From NCBI GenBank assembly GCA_002007465.1, contig LNAC01000036.1, positions 322,881 through 386,880 of the forward strand: a stretch of DNA of 64,000 nt. The letters are read 5' to 3'. Shown here piece after piece: positions 33,379-44,939 of this stretch. Source of the stretch: Ailurus styani (lineage: Eukaryota > Chordata > Mammalia > Carnivora > Ailuridae). Position 1 is the stretch's first letter. The number at the start of each line of letters is the position of its first letter. Position numbers and translations under genes: made by a program. The notes below the pieces were generated by a model. The model did no database searches, was not told where the DNA came from, and saw only the letters and a list, made by a program, of their open reading frames with translations.

Positions 33379-33705
33379 TGTCAGCCAAGAAAAACCATCA
33401 GTCTATAAACATTAACCTAATAGGTAGACAGATACATGACCAAAGCCCTGATTGGCATGGCTTAGCACACCCTGATTACTTAAGGTAGTTTTGCAAATGA
33501 GCTCATAAAACCCCCTAAACTTAGAAACTCTGAGGGCAACCCTCTCGGGCCTCCCTCCATCTCCAGGAGCCCTATACTTTTGCTGAATAAACTTTGTTTT
33601 GCTGCCCACCACTCTCCATTTGGTCTACCTCTTCATTCTTCAAAGCAGCATGACTAAGAACCAGGGGCACTAAAGGCAGCGAAATCTTGGGACCCTTGGA
33701 ACAGG
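33379..33705 (+). promoter_or_regulatory. LTR promoter and poly(A)-signal half
   Basis: Right half of the split LTR with CATAAAA (33504-33510) about 80 bp before AATAAA (33586-33591). Regulatory role is inferred from layout only. Confidence 0.4.
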
Positions 33706-34110
33706 ATGTGAAATCTTTAGGATTTTTTTTTTTTTATGATCTTAGCTACAGCATTTTATCAGATTTGTTTTTACATTTTCTCAAAGGAGAAAACTACGGT
33801 TCTATATGATTTGAAATATACATTGTTCAGAACTGTCAAGAATCATTTGAAATATATTGAAAGAAGGGTCCAAATCTTTCAGCACTTCTAAGAGTGCTCA
33901 CCATTCTCAGCCTATCACTTGGGTTTCCCCACAAGAAGGACTAGATAAGATGGCTTCATGTCAGACTGTGAGAGAGAAATGACCCTGACTGATAATTTCT
34001 TGACACACTCTGATAAGACAAGCATAGGGTCATTAGGTGCACAAAGGAGCTGGGTATACTAGATTAAAAGTTTAGTGTCATAGGAATTGGACTAGCTATG
34101 TGGCTGTCAT
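33706..34110. other. No recognised feature
   Basis: Nothing recognised; a 15-T run sits near 33722. Confidence 0.4.
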
Positions 34111-34114
34111 GTCA

Positions 34115-34245
34115 TCAAGCACCAGATAGGGTGAACAGCTTGCCCTAATTTGCTGGGATTTTTCTAGTTTAATACTGAATATCTCATGTCCTGAGAATAC
34201 CCTCAGTTCTGTTTAAATCAGGACAGCTGGTCATGCTATCTCTAC
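34115..34245. repeat. Diverged palindromic repeat (old DNA-transposon-like)
   Basis: GAACAGCTTGCCCTAATTTG at the left is an imperfect inverted copy of the right-hand CAGTTCTGTTTAAATCAGGA...CAGCTGGTC. The layout recalls a mammal-wide palindromic repeat seen in many genomes. Family not named. Confidence 0.5.
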
Positions 34246-34329
34246 ACCAAATATAAACTAACACATCATGTAGACTTGCAAGAAGAGAATCAAAAGAATC
34301 CTGTGACATGTATCCCATGTTACAGCTTC

Positions 34330-34480
34330 AATACTTATCTTATGTGAACACATTTTATCACACTTATAATACTGTGTCATATATTATCACCTCAATTTTA
34401 CAAATGAGAGTATCTTGGTAATTATGTTTATCTAAGGTGCCACAGTTGTAAGGAGAGCCAGCTCTCCAACACAAGTACTT
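34330..34480 (-). mobile_element. MIR (tentative)
   Basis: CACCTCAATTTTACAAATGA, then TAAGGTGCCACAGTTGTAAG, are antisense MIR core phrases. Confidence 0.5.
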
Positions 34481-34904
34481 TGGACGCCAACCCATGAAAA
34501 GTACATCCATCTTTTTTCCCCTGGTCAATGAAAGCACAGGGCAGATCCTGCCAATTGTATGAGTTCTTCTGTGAAAAACAAAAACAAAACAAAACAACCT
34601 GGCATTTTAGGTCTGGTAATTAAAGAAAAAAATCTGGGTAGGCTGAAGTTTAAGTTGCCATATCCTGTTGATTGGGATAGGAAAAAGGTGAGTGGGCTTA
34701 GTTAGTGACACTGTAAGCTCAATTATCCTTATCTTGCAAATCTTAAAGTTTGAAGGAGAACAAGGATGATCTTCAAGCAACAAAGAGAGCTGCCCATCCC
34801 ACTAGAGGCTAAGAACACGGCTGAGGAATAAAGCATTTTGGAGGAAAGAGGGTGGGAGATGAATGTTTGGATAAAAAAAAAAAATCTCTATTTATCTATC
34901 TGGC

Positions 34905-35165
34905 ACAGTGATGAAAGGCTAAAAAGTAACAAATAAATAGAAGCAGGTTCAAGTCCTTGTTAGGCCATTCACAAGGTATATGATCCTGGGAATGTCTCTT
35001 AAATTATTTGATTTCAAGTTTTCTGCTTTTGTATTTTTTAATGTGAAATTAATGATGATAACAATAATATCTGAGATGGTTTAGAATTATATAAAATGAT
35101 TTATAAAATATTTAGCAGAGTCCCCAGCCTTGGGTATTACTGAATAAAAATAAATGGTAATTCTT
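34905..35165 (+). mobile_element. MIR
   Basis: GCAGGTTCAAGTCCTTGTTA, TATGATCCTGGGAATGTCTC, TGAAATTAATGATGATAACA, GCAGAGTCCCCAGCCTTGGG and AATAAATGGTAATTCTTATT follow the MIR in order. Confidence 0.7.
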
Positions 35166-36364
35166 ATTGTTGCATTAAGAAGTCAAAGTTTTACTTAATA
35201 TTTAATATAAATACATATGTGTAAATATATGTGCATACATATGTATAACAGCCTGAAAGGATATAGAAAAAATATAATTATCATTTATAGTAATTGGGCT
35301 ATACATTTTCTTTTATTCTTTTATTTAGGGGGGAGAAGAAACAAAAGTAAATGAACATTTCTTTAAAAACCAGTATTTATAAAGCAAGTGAACATTCTAA
35401 ACAGTAGCAGATAAGAGGCATGTGTTTGTGAAAAAGCTTTTATCTATCAGTAGTATTTTCTTTTGATGGTAGCATGTAAATATTTTTAGTGTTTAATCAA
35501 TATTTACATATTTATTTTAATTGACAGATCTATTGATTCAGCTTTAGCAAAACCAAACCCAAAGTTGGTAAGATTTCTGAGTTACTGTCATAAAGGGGGA
35601 CAAATATGCTTTTAGCCAGCTGTTGGATTCCAAAGACTACTGAATCTTCTCATTTGGCTTTGCACACATTAATATCTCCTTGGAATCTCAAATTCCTGTC
35701 CATTAAATCATTAGGGTTAGAGTAAATAGGTTTCAGAGTCTCAGATATGCCATTCTGTTTTGTTTTTCTATACTTGTATAGAAACAAATGACAAATCCCT
35801 TCATATACACCATCTAAGAGAAGAGCAAGGAAGTGGCTCTGGGGAGGGATAGAAGCAAAGAGAATAAATAAAGGTCCCATAAATCATGCATAACAGAATG
35901 TGCTGGTAAAAGGCATCTGGGTGAGAAAATTGCCCTTAGTGCGGGCAGGATTTGAACTTTTATGCTTTGCTGCAACATCAGTGTCAAGTCCCAAGTTCAA
36001 AAAAAGCATAATCCTTCCTCCTCTAACTAGAACAGTCTAAAAATGTGTTAAGTAATGGAATTGTCACTGAGGTGTAGAGGTGCAGAGGCTCCAAAGGGTT
36101 CAAAGATATAAAGAAATAAAGTTGACTTAGCCAAAGGCCAAAGACAATGGTGACTTGGAAGAGACTTCCTGAAATTCAGTCTTAGATCTTTCCAATGCAT
36201 GTGAAGCCCAGTCATTCTTTTCTTCAGTCCAAAACATAACACAGGCGTATGATAGAAATAGAGGAAGGGGAAAAGGTGAGAAGGTGCTAACACGGGTGTT
36301 CCCTGGCTGTTGGAACACACTGATCCCACATTAAGAGTGGAGATTTTCTATTGTTATCTGTTGG
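35166..36364. other. No recognised gene
   Basis: AT-rich. Minus-strand ORFs of 63-93 codons (35650-35880, 36048-36329) show no domain and are probably chance. Confidence 0.45.
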
Positions 36365-36560
36365 AAATGTCCATTTAGTGGCTATTTCATTCATTCAACA
36401 AGCACTTATTGAACATCTATTATGTTCCAGATACTATGCAAAGCACTAGGAATACAGATACCATGAAAGACTAAAAATTTGTAGGAGAAGAACTAACAAG
36501 CATAATTACATAACATAATTACATAACAAGCATAATTACACTGACACTCCAGTGAAATTG
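36365..36560 (-). mobile_element. L2 3' end, antisense
   Basis: ATTTCATTCATTCAACAAGC, TTATTGAACATCTATTATGT, TCCAGATACTATGCAAAGCA, CTAGGAATACAGATACCATG is the reverse complement of the L2 terminus. A short internal tandem of CATAATTACATAA units lies at 36500-36540. Confidence 0.78.
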
Positions 36561-36689
36561 GGAGAAATAAAGACTTTTTGAATGAGAAATGAGGGGGGGA
36601 TTAAGTGTTTTTGCACCAAGTTGTTATTCTGCAATAGTAAGAGCGAGAACAGATCTATGATCTATGCTATAATGGCAGAGACAATAGTC

Positions 36690-36750
36690 AACCCAGGCAG
36701 TTTGCACCAAGATTCATGTTCTTAATCACTCTGCTATGCAGCTTCATGGC
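36690..36750 (-). mobile_element. MIR 5'-end fragment
   Basis: AACCCAGGCAGTTTGCACCA and TGTTCTTAATCACTCTGCTA match the antisense MIR 5' end. Confidence 0.6.
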
Positions 36751-36764
36751 CATCAGCAGCTGTC

Positions 36765-37020
36765 ATTTAAATAATAATAGTAACAATAGCTAAAATGTAT
36801 TGAGCACTTACATGTACACTCACTCTCAGTTGTCACATTTAATCCTCATTACAGTTTTATGATGTAGGCACCACTTTAAATTTTACTTTACAAACAACAA
36901 TACATATTAAGAAAGATTAAATCATCTGCCCAGGGGTCACAGAGCTGGAAGTAGCAGATCCAGGATCCCAGCCCAGTTCTGATTAACATTAGAAATTATG
37001 CTTTTAATCACAACTTCTAT
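36765..37020 (-). mobile_element. MIR
   Basis: Nearly complete: AGCTAAAATGTATTGAGCAC, CACATTTAATCCTCATTACA, GATGTAGGCACCACTTTAAA, TCATCTGCCCAGGGGTCACA, GAGCTGGAAGTAGCAGATCC, AGGATCCCAGCCCAG, with decreasing similarity after. Confidence 0.85.
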
Positions 37021-37599
37021 CATGCTGCTGGCATGTCACATAAGCCATTTCCTCTCATAATCTATGCCTCCTTCCCTCACATTGAGCATATGTTTGGTGG
37101 ATATTTCAAATTCTGATTTCCAAATGAGCCAATATCTTTTAATGAAAATATTAGTTCAACTTTATAGCATATAATGTTATTTGTTATAAATTAATTATAT
37201 TTTAATAAAACTATATTTTGTTTTGATTTTTTTTCAAAAAAGCATTATGTGAATGAGAACTTCACAAACTGTTAATGTATGTACATGACTCCTTTTGCTT
37301 TGAGTCAAGACCAAAAGAGGCTGACACAAGTCACTATGAATGGGTGAGGAATAGATAGGATTTCATCTGTAAGCCATAGTTATCAGCTGTAAAACAAAGG
37401 GCTGTCCAAAATCCCCTGCTCCAGCCATCAGTGGAGTGGCTTATGTCCCTTGACATGGACTTTGGATCCTCCTGAGGACCGCCCCAAGAAGACTCTCCTG
37501 ATACTCATGGTTTATTCAGTTTCCGTCCTCCCCACCTAACTAAGAATTCTGTTAGCTTTGTCTGACTGGTTCTGGGCTGCATCTTCAGCATTAACACAT
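37021..37599. other. No recognised feature
   Basis: AT-rich to 37260, then slightly GC-richer unique-looking sequence. Confidence 0.4.
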
Positions 37600-38240
37600 A
37601 ATGTGGTATCTTCAAATATGCTTTAAATCGAACCAGGTCTTACCTCTTTCCCATGATCATCATTTCTCAGCCAGTCTCTATTTCTACTCTTACTCTTCAA
37701 CAGTCACTATTCTACAGAGTATCCAGAGTAATTTTTTTTTTTCCTTTTGGTAAATAGGTTCTACACCTAACATGGGGCTTGAACTCATGACCCTGAGATC
37801 AAGAGTTGCATGCTCTACTGAGTAAGCCAGCCAGGTGCCCCCCGACTGAACTTTTAAAAGCATGAAGCAAACGATGGCACCCCCTTAAAAGCCCCTAGTG
37901 ACTTCCACTTGCACTTGGTGTAAACGCAAGCTTCACATTTGGCATAAGCATAAAGAGCACCCTTGGTCCTCTTCAACGACATGGTCTTCATATAACCTTT
38001 TTCACAATGTTCCAGCCATTTTTATTCCTCAAACAGACCAAAGGTATATCCTCACCTCCACACATTTGGCTCTGCTGTTGGCCTTGAAATAGTCTTCTTT
38101 CAGATCTCCATGTGACTGGGTCCTTCACATCACCCAGAACATAGAGTATATTTCACCTCTCCAGAGAGGCTTTCTCTGACAACTATTCTAGACTCTCTAT
38201 CCTCTGCTCAGTTGACCTTATTAAACCATACATGTTTTAT
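37600..38240 (+). mobile_element. L2 ORF2 3' region, interrupted by a SINE
   Basis: Left part ends TATCCAGAGTAA, right part resumes CTGAACTTTTAAAAGCATGA and continues through CCCCTAGTGACTTCCACTTG, CAATGTTCCAGCCA, CAGATCTCCATGTG, CAGAGAGGCTTTCTCTGACA. This is the order of the L2 reverse-transcriptase C-terminal part (ARVIL...SDHVTPLL...LQWLPI...EAFPD). No frame survives. Confidence 0.72.
37732..37843 (-). mobile_element. CAN-SINE, antisense, short old copy
   Basis: TACACCTAACATGGGGCTTG, AACTCATGACCCTGAGATCA, then AGCCAGCCAGGTGCCCC: the complement of the tRNA-derived head only. The middle is missing. It splits the L2. Confidence 0.85.
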
Positions 38241-38451
38241 TAACTAAGCAAACAAGATGATTTTTGATAGTGGCATTTCATTTCAGTAGCATGTGCTCTC
38301 TGAAAATTAAAAATCTGGCTATATTCTGTGCACTTGGAGTTAAGGGTTAATAATGCCTAGCAAATATAAAATATTTAAATATTAATTGAATTCCTGACAT
38401 AAGAATGTTAGTGTATCCTAGAGGGCATGCACATTTGAAGTATCATCAGGT

Positions 38452-38645
38452 GGGGCACCTGAGTGGCTCAGTTGTTAAGCATCTGCCTTCAGCTCAGGTC
38501 ATGGTCTCAGGGTCCTGGGATTGAGCCCTGCATCGGGCTCCCTGCTCAGCAGAAAGCCTGCTCCTCCCTCCCCCACTCCCTCTGCTTGTGTTCCCTCTCT
38601 CGCTGTGTCTCTCTCAAATAAATAAATAAAATCTTAAAAAGAAAA
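38452..38645 (+). mobile_element. CAN-SINE, older type
   Basis: Head GGGGCACCTGAGTGGCTCAG with GTTAAGCATCTGCC. Perfect 15-bp TSD GAAGTATCATCAGGT at 38437-38451 and 38646-38660. Confidence 0.96.
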
Positions 38646-38660
38646 GAAGTATCATCAGGT

Positions 38661-40029
38661 AAGAGGCCCAGGTGTATAAGTGGTGATGGACACTGGTAAT
38701 GTTTTGGCTTCATCGACTTAATGTATCTTTTGGGGGATGCAGGGTACTACCTCTTTGCCCAGTTTACTTGGCTCTATGTGGGCCTGTAATACCAGTTAAT
38801 CATATTTACCTCCTAGGAACATAGGTCTGAGGGAGACACACAGTTATAGAAGGCATTTAAAAGCAACCGTTGGGTGGAAGTGAAAGCTGCAGAAACTCAT
38901 GCATAGATTTCTTAAGCTAGCCAGTATCTTCCTTCAGATGCCCTAACTTTTTAATGCATGTATTCTCCCTGTGAAAGGTTATCAGAGTTGCTTTCTGTTG
39001 CCAAGAACCAAAAGACTGCCATATATTGGGGAAGGATATGACATCAAGAGCTCCAGGTGAAGCCGAGAAATTGAAGTACCAGGAACGTTGAGTTAGAGTA
39101 GCAGGCGGACTGTGACAATTTTGTTGGTGATGTTCCAATGACTCTAGCAGATGTTTAGACAGTGTAAGTTGGATCTGTGCATTTATGAACAAATCAGGTT
39201 TAAAGGGGAAGTATGGTAGTAGCCTCCAGTCAGTGTGCCAGATATGCTATAATATTTTTAAAGAAAAAGAAAAGATAAATATAAAGAAGAAAATCATTTT
39301 GAAGTTTCTTGTGATCGCATACTGTTTTTCTATTGCTCTGACATTTTAAATATTACTACTGAGTAAATTTCTCCTAAGGTATTCTATTTACATTTTAAAT
39401 AGCAAAGCATGCAAATATCTCTGTTTTGCATCTCTAAGAATGTATGCTACTAATCAAAATGAGTTTCCTTGGGGCCCATCTCAAGCTTCTCTTCTCCTCG
39501 GTATGTGTGTATTTCCCGCAAAGTCTCCATGATTTGGGTCAATTGATTATTGACACTTAATATCTTCACTCTTCAAATGGGGATTTGTTATAAGCAGACC
39601 CCAGTTAGAACAAAGGCAGTTTCATTACATTAGATAATTATATTTTTGGTTATAATTGTCTCCACTGGGATCCCATGAAAACGTAAAGCAACAGAAATTT
39701 TAAAAGGCTATGGACACCCTTCTATTAATTGAGAACATGATTTTTCAAATAGAGAAACTTCCTATGATAAAAGAAAATGTTTCCTTGTATTGCACATCCA
39801 CAAAACAAGGTTTCCCTATTTCTCTTATTTTCCCACTTATACTCCTATTCAGTGTTTATTTATGCTCCAGTATAATCCCATTAAAACTATTAATATTGTC
39901 AGGCAATTAAAATCACTTAACAAAAAAATACTCTTAATACATAAATTTTCCTTCATACATAGGCCTCTCTCTGTAATTGTAATGTGGGAGATTGTTGACT
40001 TTCAACATCAATAATAACAATATTTGTGT
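38661..40029. other. No recognised gene
   Basis: A 91-codon minus-strand ORF (38917-39192) and two overlapping plus-strand ORFs (39710-40014) have no recognisable domain. No repeats identified. Confidence 0.45.
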
Positions 40030-40240
40030 AGCGTTCTTTGGTTGACAAGGTGCATTCACTTCTATTCACCCGATTCTGTATTATAATCTGAGTTCAATTT
40101 CAATGTGTTCATTTTATAGGTAATGAAATAAAGCTCAGGAGTTAAAGGACAAATCCAGCGTCATGTGGTTAGCAAATGAAAGAGCAAGGTTTGAAGCTAA
40201 GCCTGCTCCATCTCAAAGTCTGAATTCTTTTCCTAAAAAT
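40030..40240 (-). mobile_element. MIR
   Basis: Antisense order: TTCATTTTATAGGTAATGAA, AGCTCAGGAGTTAAAGGACA, CAGCGTCATGTGGTTAGCAA, AGCAAGGTTTGAAGCTAAGC, CTCCATCTCAAAGTCTGAAT. Confidence 0.75.
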
Positions 40241-40320
40241 CATAGGAAAGTTATGGTCAAATGAAGCTAAAGAGTATTTGGGGTAAGAAGAGAGTGGTCA
40301 ATAAAGCAATCCTCTTCCTC

Positions 40321-40881
40321 TGATGTGGGAAACAAAGGCAGAAGAGAAATTAAATTTCCTTACTGCCTAGAGCCCATTGATAAGCCCTAAAATAGGCGGA
40401 GTGACATTTCTCCAGGAACTTACCTGCCTCAATGTTAATACCTTGCTAAGAGCAAAAGGCAATCTTACGCCCAACTCCCAGGATCCTGTAAGTCTACCTT
40501 AACGTGTAAAAATTCCTTTGGAAACTTCCTTTATCTCTACCCCCCAAGATACATGTTGGCAATCTTCCCCCAAGCATAGGACCCACCAATATACATCTGA
40601 AGGATCTCATGACTAAAGTTTTAATAGACAGTAAAAAATAACCTTTTTCCAAAAATACCTAGCCCCCTGAAGGTCCTGGAAACCCTGCTTCCAAAATTCC
40701 TTAGAGACTTAGCGATCTCTAACCTCCTTCCAACTTGAAAGTATATCATGGGCCACTCCTCATGACCCCAGTGCAGCTCTTTCTGCCCACGGGTCCTGTC
40801 CCCATGCTTTAATAAAACCACTTCTTTGTACCAAAGACATCTCAAGAATTATTTCTTGGCTGTTGGCTTTGAACCCTAACA
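40321..40881 (+). mobile_element. Probable solo ERV LTR (about 560 bp)
   Basis: Begins TGATGTGGGAAACAAAGGCA and ends GAACCCTAACA, so it has TG...CA ends. Polyadenylation signal AATAAA at 40811-40816 sits about 70 bp before the 3' end, followed by a T-rich U5-like stretch. The sequence resembles a carnivore ERV1 LTR that I recall but cannot name. TCTTCC occurs immediately outside both ends (40313-40318 and 40882-40887), a possible target duplication if the true 5' end is two bases further left. No internal retroviral genes adjoin it. Confidence 0.65.
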
Positions 40882-41049
40882 TCTTCCCTACAGCACTTCC
40901 ACCCTGGAAAAAATATATTGCTATTTTCCATTAAAATCATCTACTGTCCTTGTAGAATTCTGATTCTGATGCTCTATCAGTAAATACTCATCTCTAAATA
41001 GATTCAGGACCTCCAATTTTTATTTCCTCTTATTCTTGTTACTCTTACT

Positions 41050-41900
41050 CTTACTATTATTTTTATGGTAAGTAGGTGCAATATTAAAAGGGGGTGTTTT
41101 CTCACAATAACCAGACGCAATGATGAGTGTATCACACCTGCATGACTGACAGGCTGATGAAACCCGGGAAGCGAGTTTCTACACCCTACTCAATCATACT
41201 GTTTCAAACCTCCAACTGACTTTCAGCACACAGCAGCTTCTAGTGGTTCTTCCGAACAGAACAGTAATCCTGAATGTTATAAATAGGTTGTTTGGTCAAA
41301 ATATTGACAACCTAATTGAAAAATATATATCCTACTGTTTCACTGTTTGCTAGCCAGTGAAATGAGACAGAAACCCCAAGGAATCACGGAAGGCTTCATA
41401 TGACCTGCCACTTTGACTTATGTAACTGCATTACCCCTGTGAATGAAGTCCTTATTTATTTTTAGTTTCTTATTTTTCCCCATCAATTTGGTCTATGAAG
41501 CAACTGTAAACAACAAATGTTGAGAAGACAAAGTTAAAACTTTCTCAGCTTAAGTCTTCATCTGGGTTCTTCTTAAAGAGACAGAAAAGAAAATTTTCAA
41601 TGTATCTGTACCTCGGCTCAAAGCCACACAATAGAGCAGGGGCCTTCCTACAGTGGGAAAAAAAAAATTCAGGCTGCTGGGAAACGAAATCAACTGTTTT
41701 TAATAGGCTGGGGTTTGGGGAGTGTCCTTCACATCTGCCATCCTGATTGATTAATGATTAATGATAAATTATCTTATGTATATTACCAAAATGCAGTTGG
41801 TTGACTACTTTGTTTTGTCACCTAGAACATTTATTTTGGGCAAAGTACTAGAGAAGATTCAAACCTGAATGAAAATGAAAGACAGGAATACTCAGTAAGT
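41050..41900. other. Repeat-poor stretch; candidate conserved non-coding element
   Basis: About 850 bp without recognisable repeats or ORFs. Contains overlapping homeodomain-like sites TGATTGATTAATGATTAATG at 41744-41763. Role inferred from texture only. Confidence 0.4.
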
Positions 41901-42601
41901 GCCTACATTGAGGGCTACGCCAAGTGGGGTCCATGGAGCAGCACAGACACATTACTCAATTCATCTAACCTTTGGCTTCCTCCTGTTAACTAGGGATAAA
42001 TTATTTTACTTCAGATCTTGTCAGATCTTGTCATTAGACAAACACTAATACAACCGTCCTAATGTAGCACCTAGCTCAGTATTTCTTAATCTTTAACTCA
42101 CGGCCAACTAACCCTAAGCCTTACTTTTTTTTTTTTTTCCCACCACATCACACTGTACCTCAATCATCTAAATTCCTTTTGGCTTGGATTCTCCCCCCAA
42201 AACGTCTTACATATTTATCCTGTAGTAGAGGTTACTAAAATATCTATTCTTTTAATGAGCACTCCTTGAGTTTGTAGAGAAAATATGCTTAATTAAAACA
42301 AAACAGAGTAAAGCCAAACAAAAATACTACACTGAAGGGGATTTCCTGGAAGTCCCTTCCAGCCACTCCTGTTTGCATCATATTATGCTCGATGCAGTCA
42401 CATGTTCCTGCCTCACCGAATGAACGACAGGAGATGTGGGACAGCAGACAGAATATTTGGCGGTCACCACTTTTTTTTTTCCACACTGATACAAATGTTT
42501 TCAACTTTTTCTTGAATAAATAAAGAAATAAATATTACATGCATTTTACTACAGTAAAAAGAACCCAACATGACCAAAGGTAATAAAAAATAAATACATT
42601 T
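41901..42601. other. No recognised feature
   Basis: Near 41930 CAAGTGGGGTCCATGGAGCA recalls a MER5-type hAT end, too short to call. A T-run lies at 42126-42139 and another near 42470. Confidence 0.4.
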
Positions 42602-42618
42602 AAAAAATGAAGTATTGA

Positions 42619-42792
42619 GGGCGCCTGGGTGGCTCAGTGGGTTAAAGCCTCTGCTTTCGGCTCAGGTCATGATCTCAGCGTCCTGGGATCGAGGCCCGCA
42701 TCGGGCTCTCTGCTCAGCAGGGAGCCTGCTTCCTCCTCTCCCTGCCTCTCTGCCTACTTGTAATCTCTCTCNAAAAAAAAAAAAAAAAAAAA
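42619..42792 (+). mobile_element. CAN-SINE, young, with an ambiguous base
   Basis: Young head with TGGGTTAAAGCC. 17-bp TSD AAAAAATGAAGTATTGA at 42602-42618 and 42793-42809. An N at 42772 marks the start of the poly(A); the usual TGTCAAATAAATAAATAAAA is missing there. Confidence 0.95.
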
Positions 42793-42809
42793 AAAAAATG
42801 AAGTATTGA

Positions 42810-44939
42810 CACCTGAGACCCCCTAAAGAGAAATCTTATTTTCTTAAGGGAAGTAAATATAAGGAAAAGAGAAGGCTTTCTAAGGCACACTCACTCTTTC
42901 TCTTGCATTGCATACGGAATGTGTATATGGTGCCTGGAAACACATCATCCTTTGCTTTTTACCACGAGTCAAGTAAAAGGAAGAAAACTTCAATTACGTG
43001 GCAGAGATGTTGATCCTGACCTCAGTGGCCACGGAACCATGGATGTCAGCCACATGTCTCCAGAATGCACGCTGTAAGAGCAATAAGCCTATATTTATTT
43101 AAACTACCAGTTTTTTGAAGTTGGAACTGTTCCTAATGTATACACTCAGTCCTTGGGGGTGTGCTGGACCTCCAGCAAACTTCCAGTTCCAGAAACGAGT
43201 TCCAGCCTCGTTTACTCTTTCTGTTTCTGAATTCTCCCAGTCCAGATGCCTATCTCTCTTCCTTGTTGATAAATTTAAAAAGCCCAAATAAGTAAGAAAA
43301 CAGATCTGAATCCTTGTCTCTTGCAACCTAAAGAGTTTAACAAAGGACATCTTCAGAGTTGGCCTAGGGCCATAGGAGAGGATTGATTAGGCCACCGAAC
43401 CTCAGAGCCTCATATAATGAAGCCCTATATGGTTATCTAACCCAGGGTTTTTCAGACCTGGTAACATACAGAGTATGCTAAGGAGGGAGAGTGAGAGAGA
43501 AGGAGAGAGAGACACAGAGAGATAGATTTCCTGGCTTCTCTCCAAAGCAACAGAATTTGTGGTAGGAGGAGATACTTGATGGCAGGCAGTCTGAAAGAGT
43601 AAGATACAAATTTATCTTTACATAAGCTCCTCCAGCTGGATCAGTGATTTCCAAGGTCAGTTTCATAGCTGGAGGAATTTAGGCCTCAACAGGGGAAATG
43701 ACTCCCTAAGGGTCAGAGCCATTGACCCAAATGACGGCAGAATCAACGTCGCAATCCTATCTCCAGGCTGCCCGTCCCAAATTCATTTTCTGGAGCAACT
43801 GCCTAGTCAGGTCCTTGGAGATATTTCTTTCTGGTTCCTTCTCTATAAGGCCCCTGAAAACACTGGGCAACCTCTGTACATCCCCCATGAGTTTCTCATA
43901 TGCACACAATGAGACTCATTTTTCTACCCTCTTATAAACAGAAAGTAAACAGAGGAGGAAAAAATAGGGAAAAATGTTCAGGCCCACTATGTGAAGTACA
44001 GATCTCATTCATTTCTTTCAGGTGAGTAACACGAGGCTCACGAAGTTTAAGAAAATTAAGCTCACAAAGCTCAAGAACAACAGAGCTAGGATTACAAATA
44101 ATCTGAATGCCTTCAACCTCCATGTTCTTTGTCAATATTGTGCAGCTTCTGATGATAGACATGGCTTGCTGCACACATTGTTTAGAGAAATAAAGGACTA
44201 CTGAAACAGGGATTTGAAAGCTAAAACAGTCCTGACATTCTTTACTTGAAGGTATCTCAAAGCCAACTAATGCCTAAGTCTTAGAGTAATATTTTAGAGT
44301 TAGTTTGTCCAAATATAAATTATATACTGTTTTTCTTCAGCAACATTTGCATTGAGCTTGCAAAAAAACTAGAAAAAGCAGAAGTTCCATATTGATGTTG
44401 TTTTCAGGGTCTCTAATTTAGTCTCTATCTCAAATTCTCCCCTCGACTGTAGCCCACAGTCCTCCCAACTGAAGAGAATTTCTATCAAAGCAGGAAGATG
44501 AGAAAAGACACTGTACCTTAGGTAGTGATTCTAGATTCTTTCCAAATGAAAATGCTCAAATATGAATTTCTATATAGAACAAATATGCCAGGCGCAGGAA
44601 TAAGACAGGACAATCAATTAAGGGAAACATCTTCCTAAGCCTCATCTGCCAGTGTTACACAGTTGTCAATCCCCTCCAGTCCTGCACAGGATCATGGAAC
44701 TATTTGATGAATAAATCTTGATTTCCCAGCTCCCAAAGTCAACCTCTGTGATCTCCAAGACTCTGTAAGGGGAGGCATGTGACCTACCCAAGTCAAATGA
44801 GAGACCTCGATCTCTAGCTTTGTATGGTAAAACAGAACCTGCCTGGAGGCCCTGATTCTGCTCTTGCTCTCCTAAAACTCTTTCCATAGCAGCAAGAGCT
44901 TAAAAAGGAGAATCAGATAATTTTTCTTCTCATTTAGCC
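42810..44939. other. No recognised gene; GA-rich run at 43482-43525
   Basis: About 2.1 kb of unique-looking sequence. Several ORFs of 60-83 codons on both strands have no recognisable domain. A purine-rich AGAG run lies at 43482-43525. Confidence 0.45.

Larger units (their letters stand above)
32445..33705 (+). mobile_element. Probable solo LTR of an endogenous retrovirus (ERV1-like), split by an L1
   Basis: After removing the L1 at 32693-33378 the flanks form about 0.57 kb with LTR architecture: TG start (about 32445), a TATA-like CATAAAA at 33504-33510, a GC-richer pyrimidine stretch, polyadenylation signal AATAAA at 33586-33591, then a T/G-rich U5-like segment (CTTTGTTTTGCTGCC) ending near GGAACA at about 33704. 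The spacing of TATA and AATAAA is typical of gammaretrovirus-like LTRs. No gag, pol or env sequence adjoins it, so it appears to be solo. Both outer boundaries are approximate and I could not find a clean 4-bp duplication. A non-LTR promoter-bearing repeat is the alternative. Confidence 0.6.

Noticed and set aside
36500..36540. Tandem CATAATTACATAA units as a possible homeobox-site array
   Set aside because: It lies inside an L2 3' end, and a local slippage duplication of its AT-rich segment explains it.
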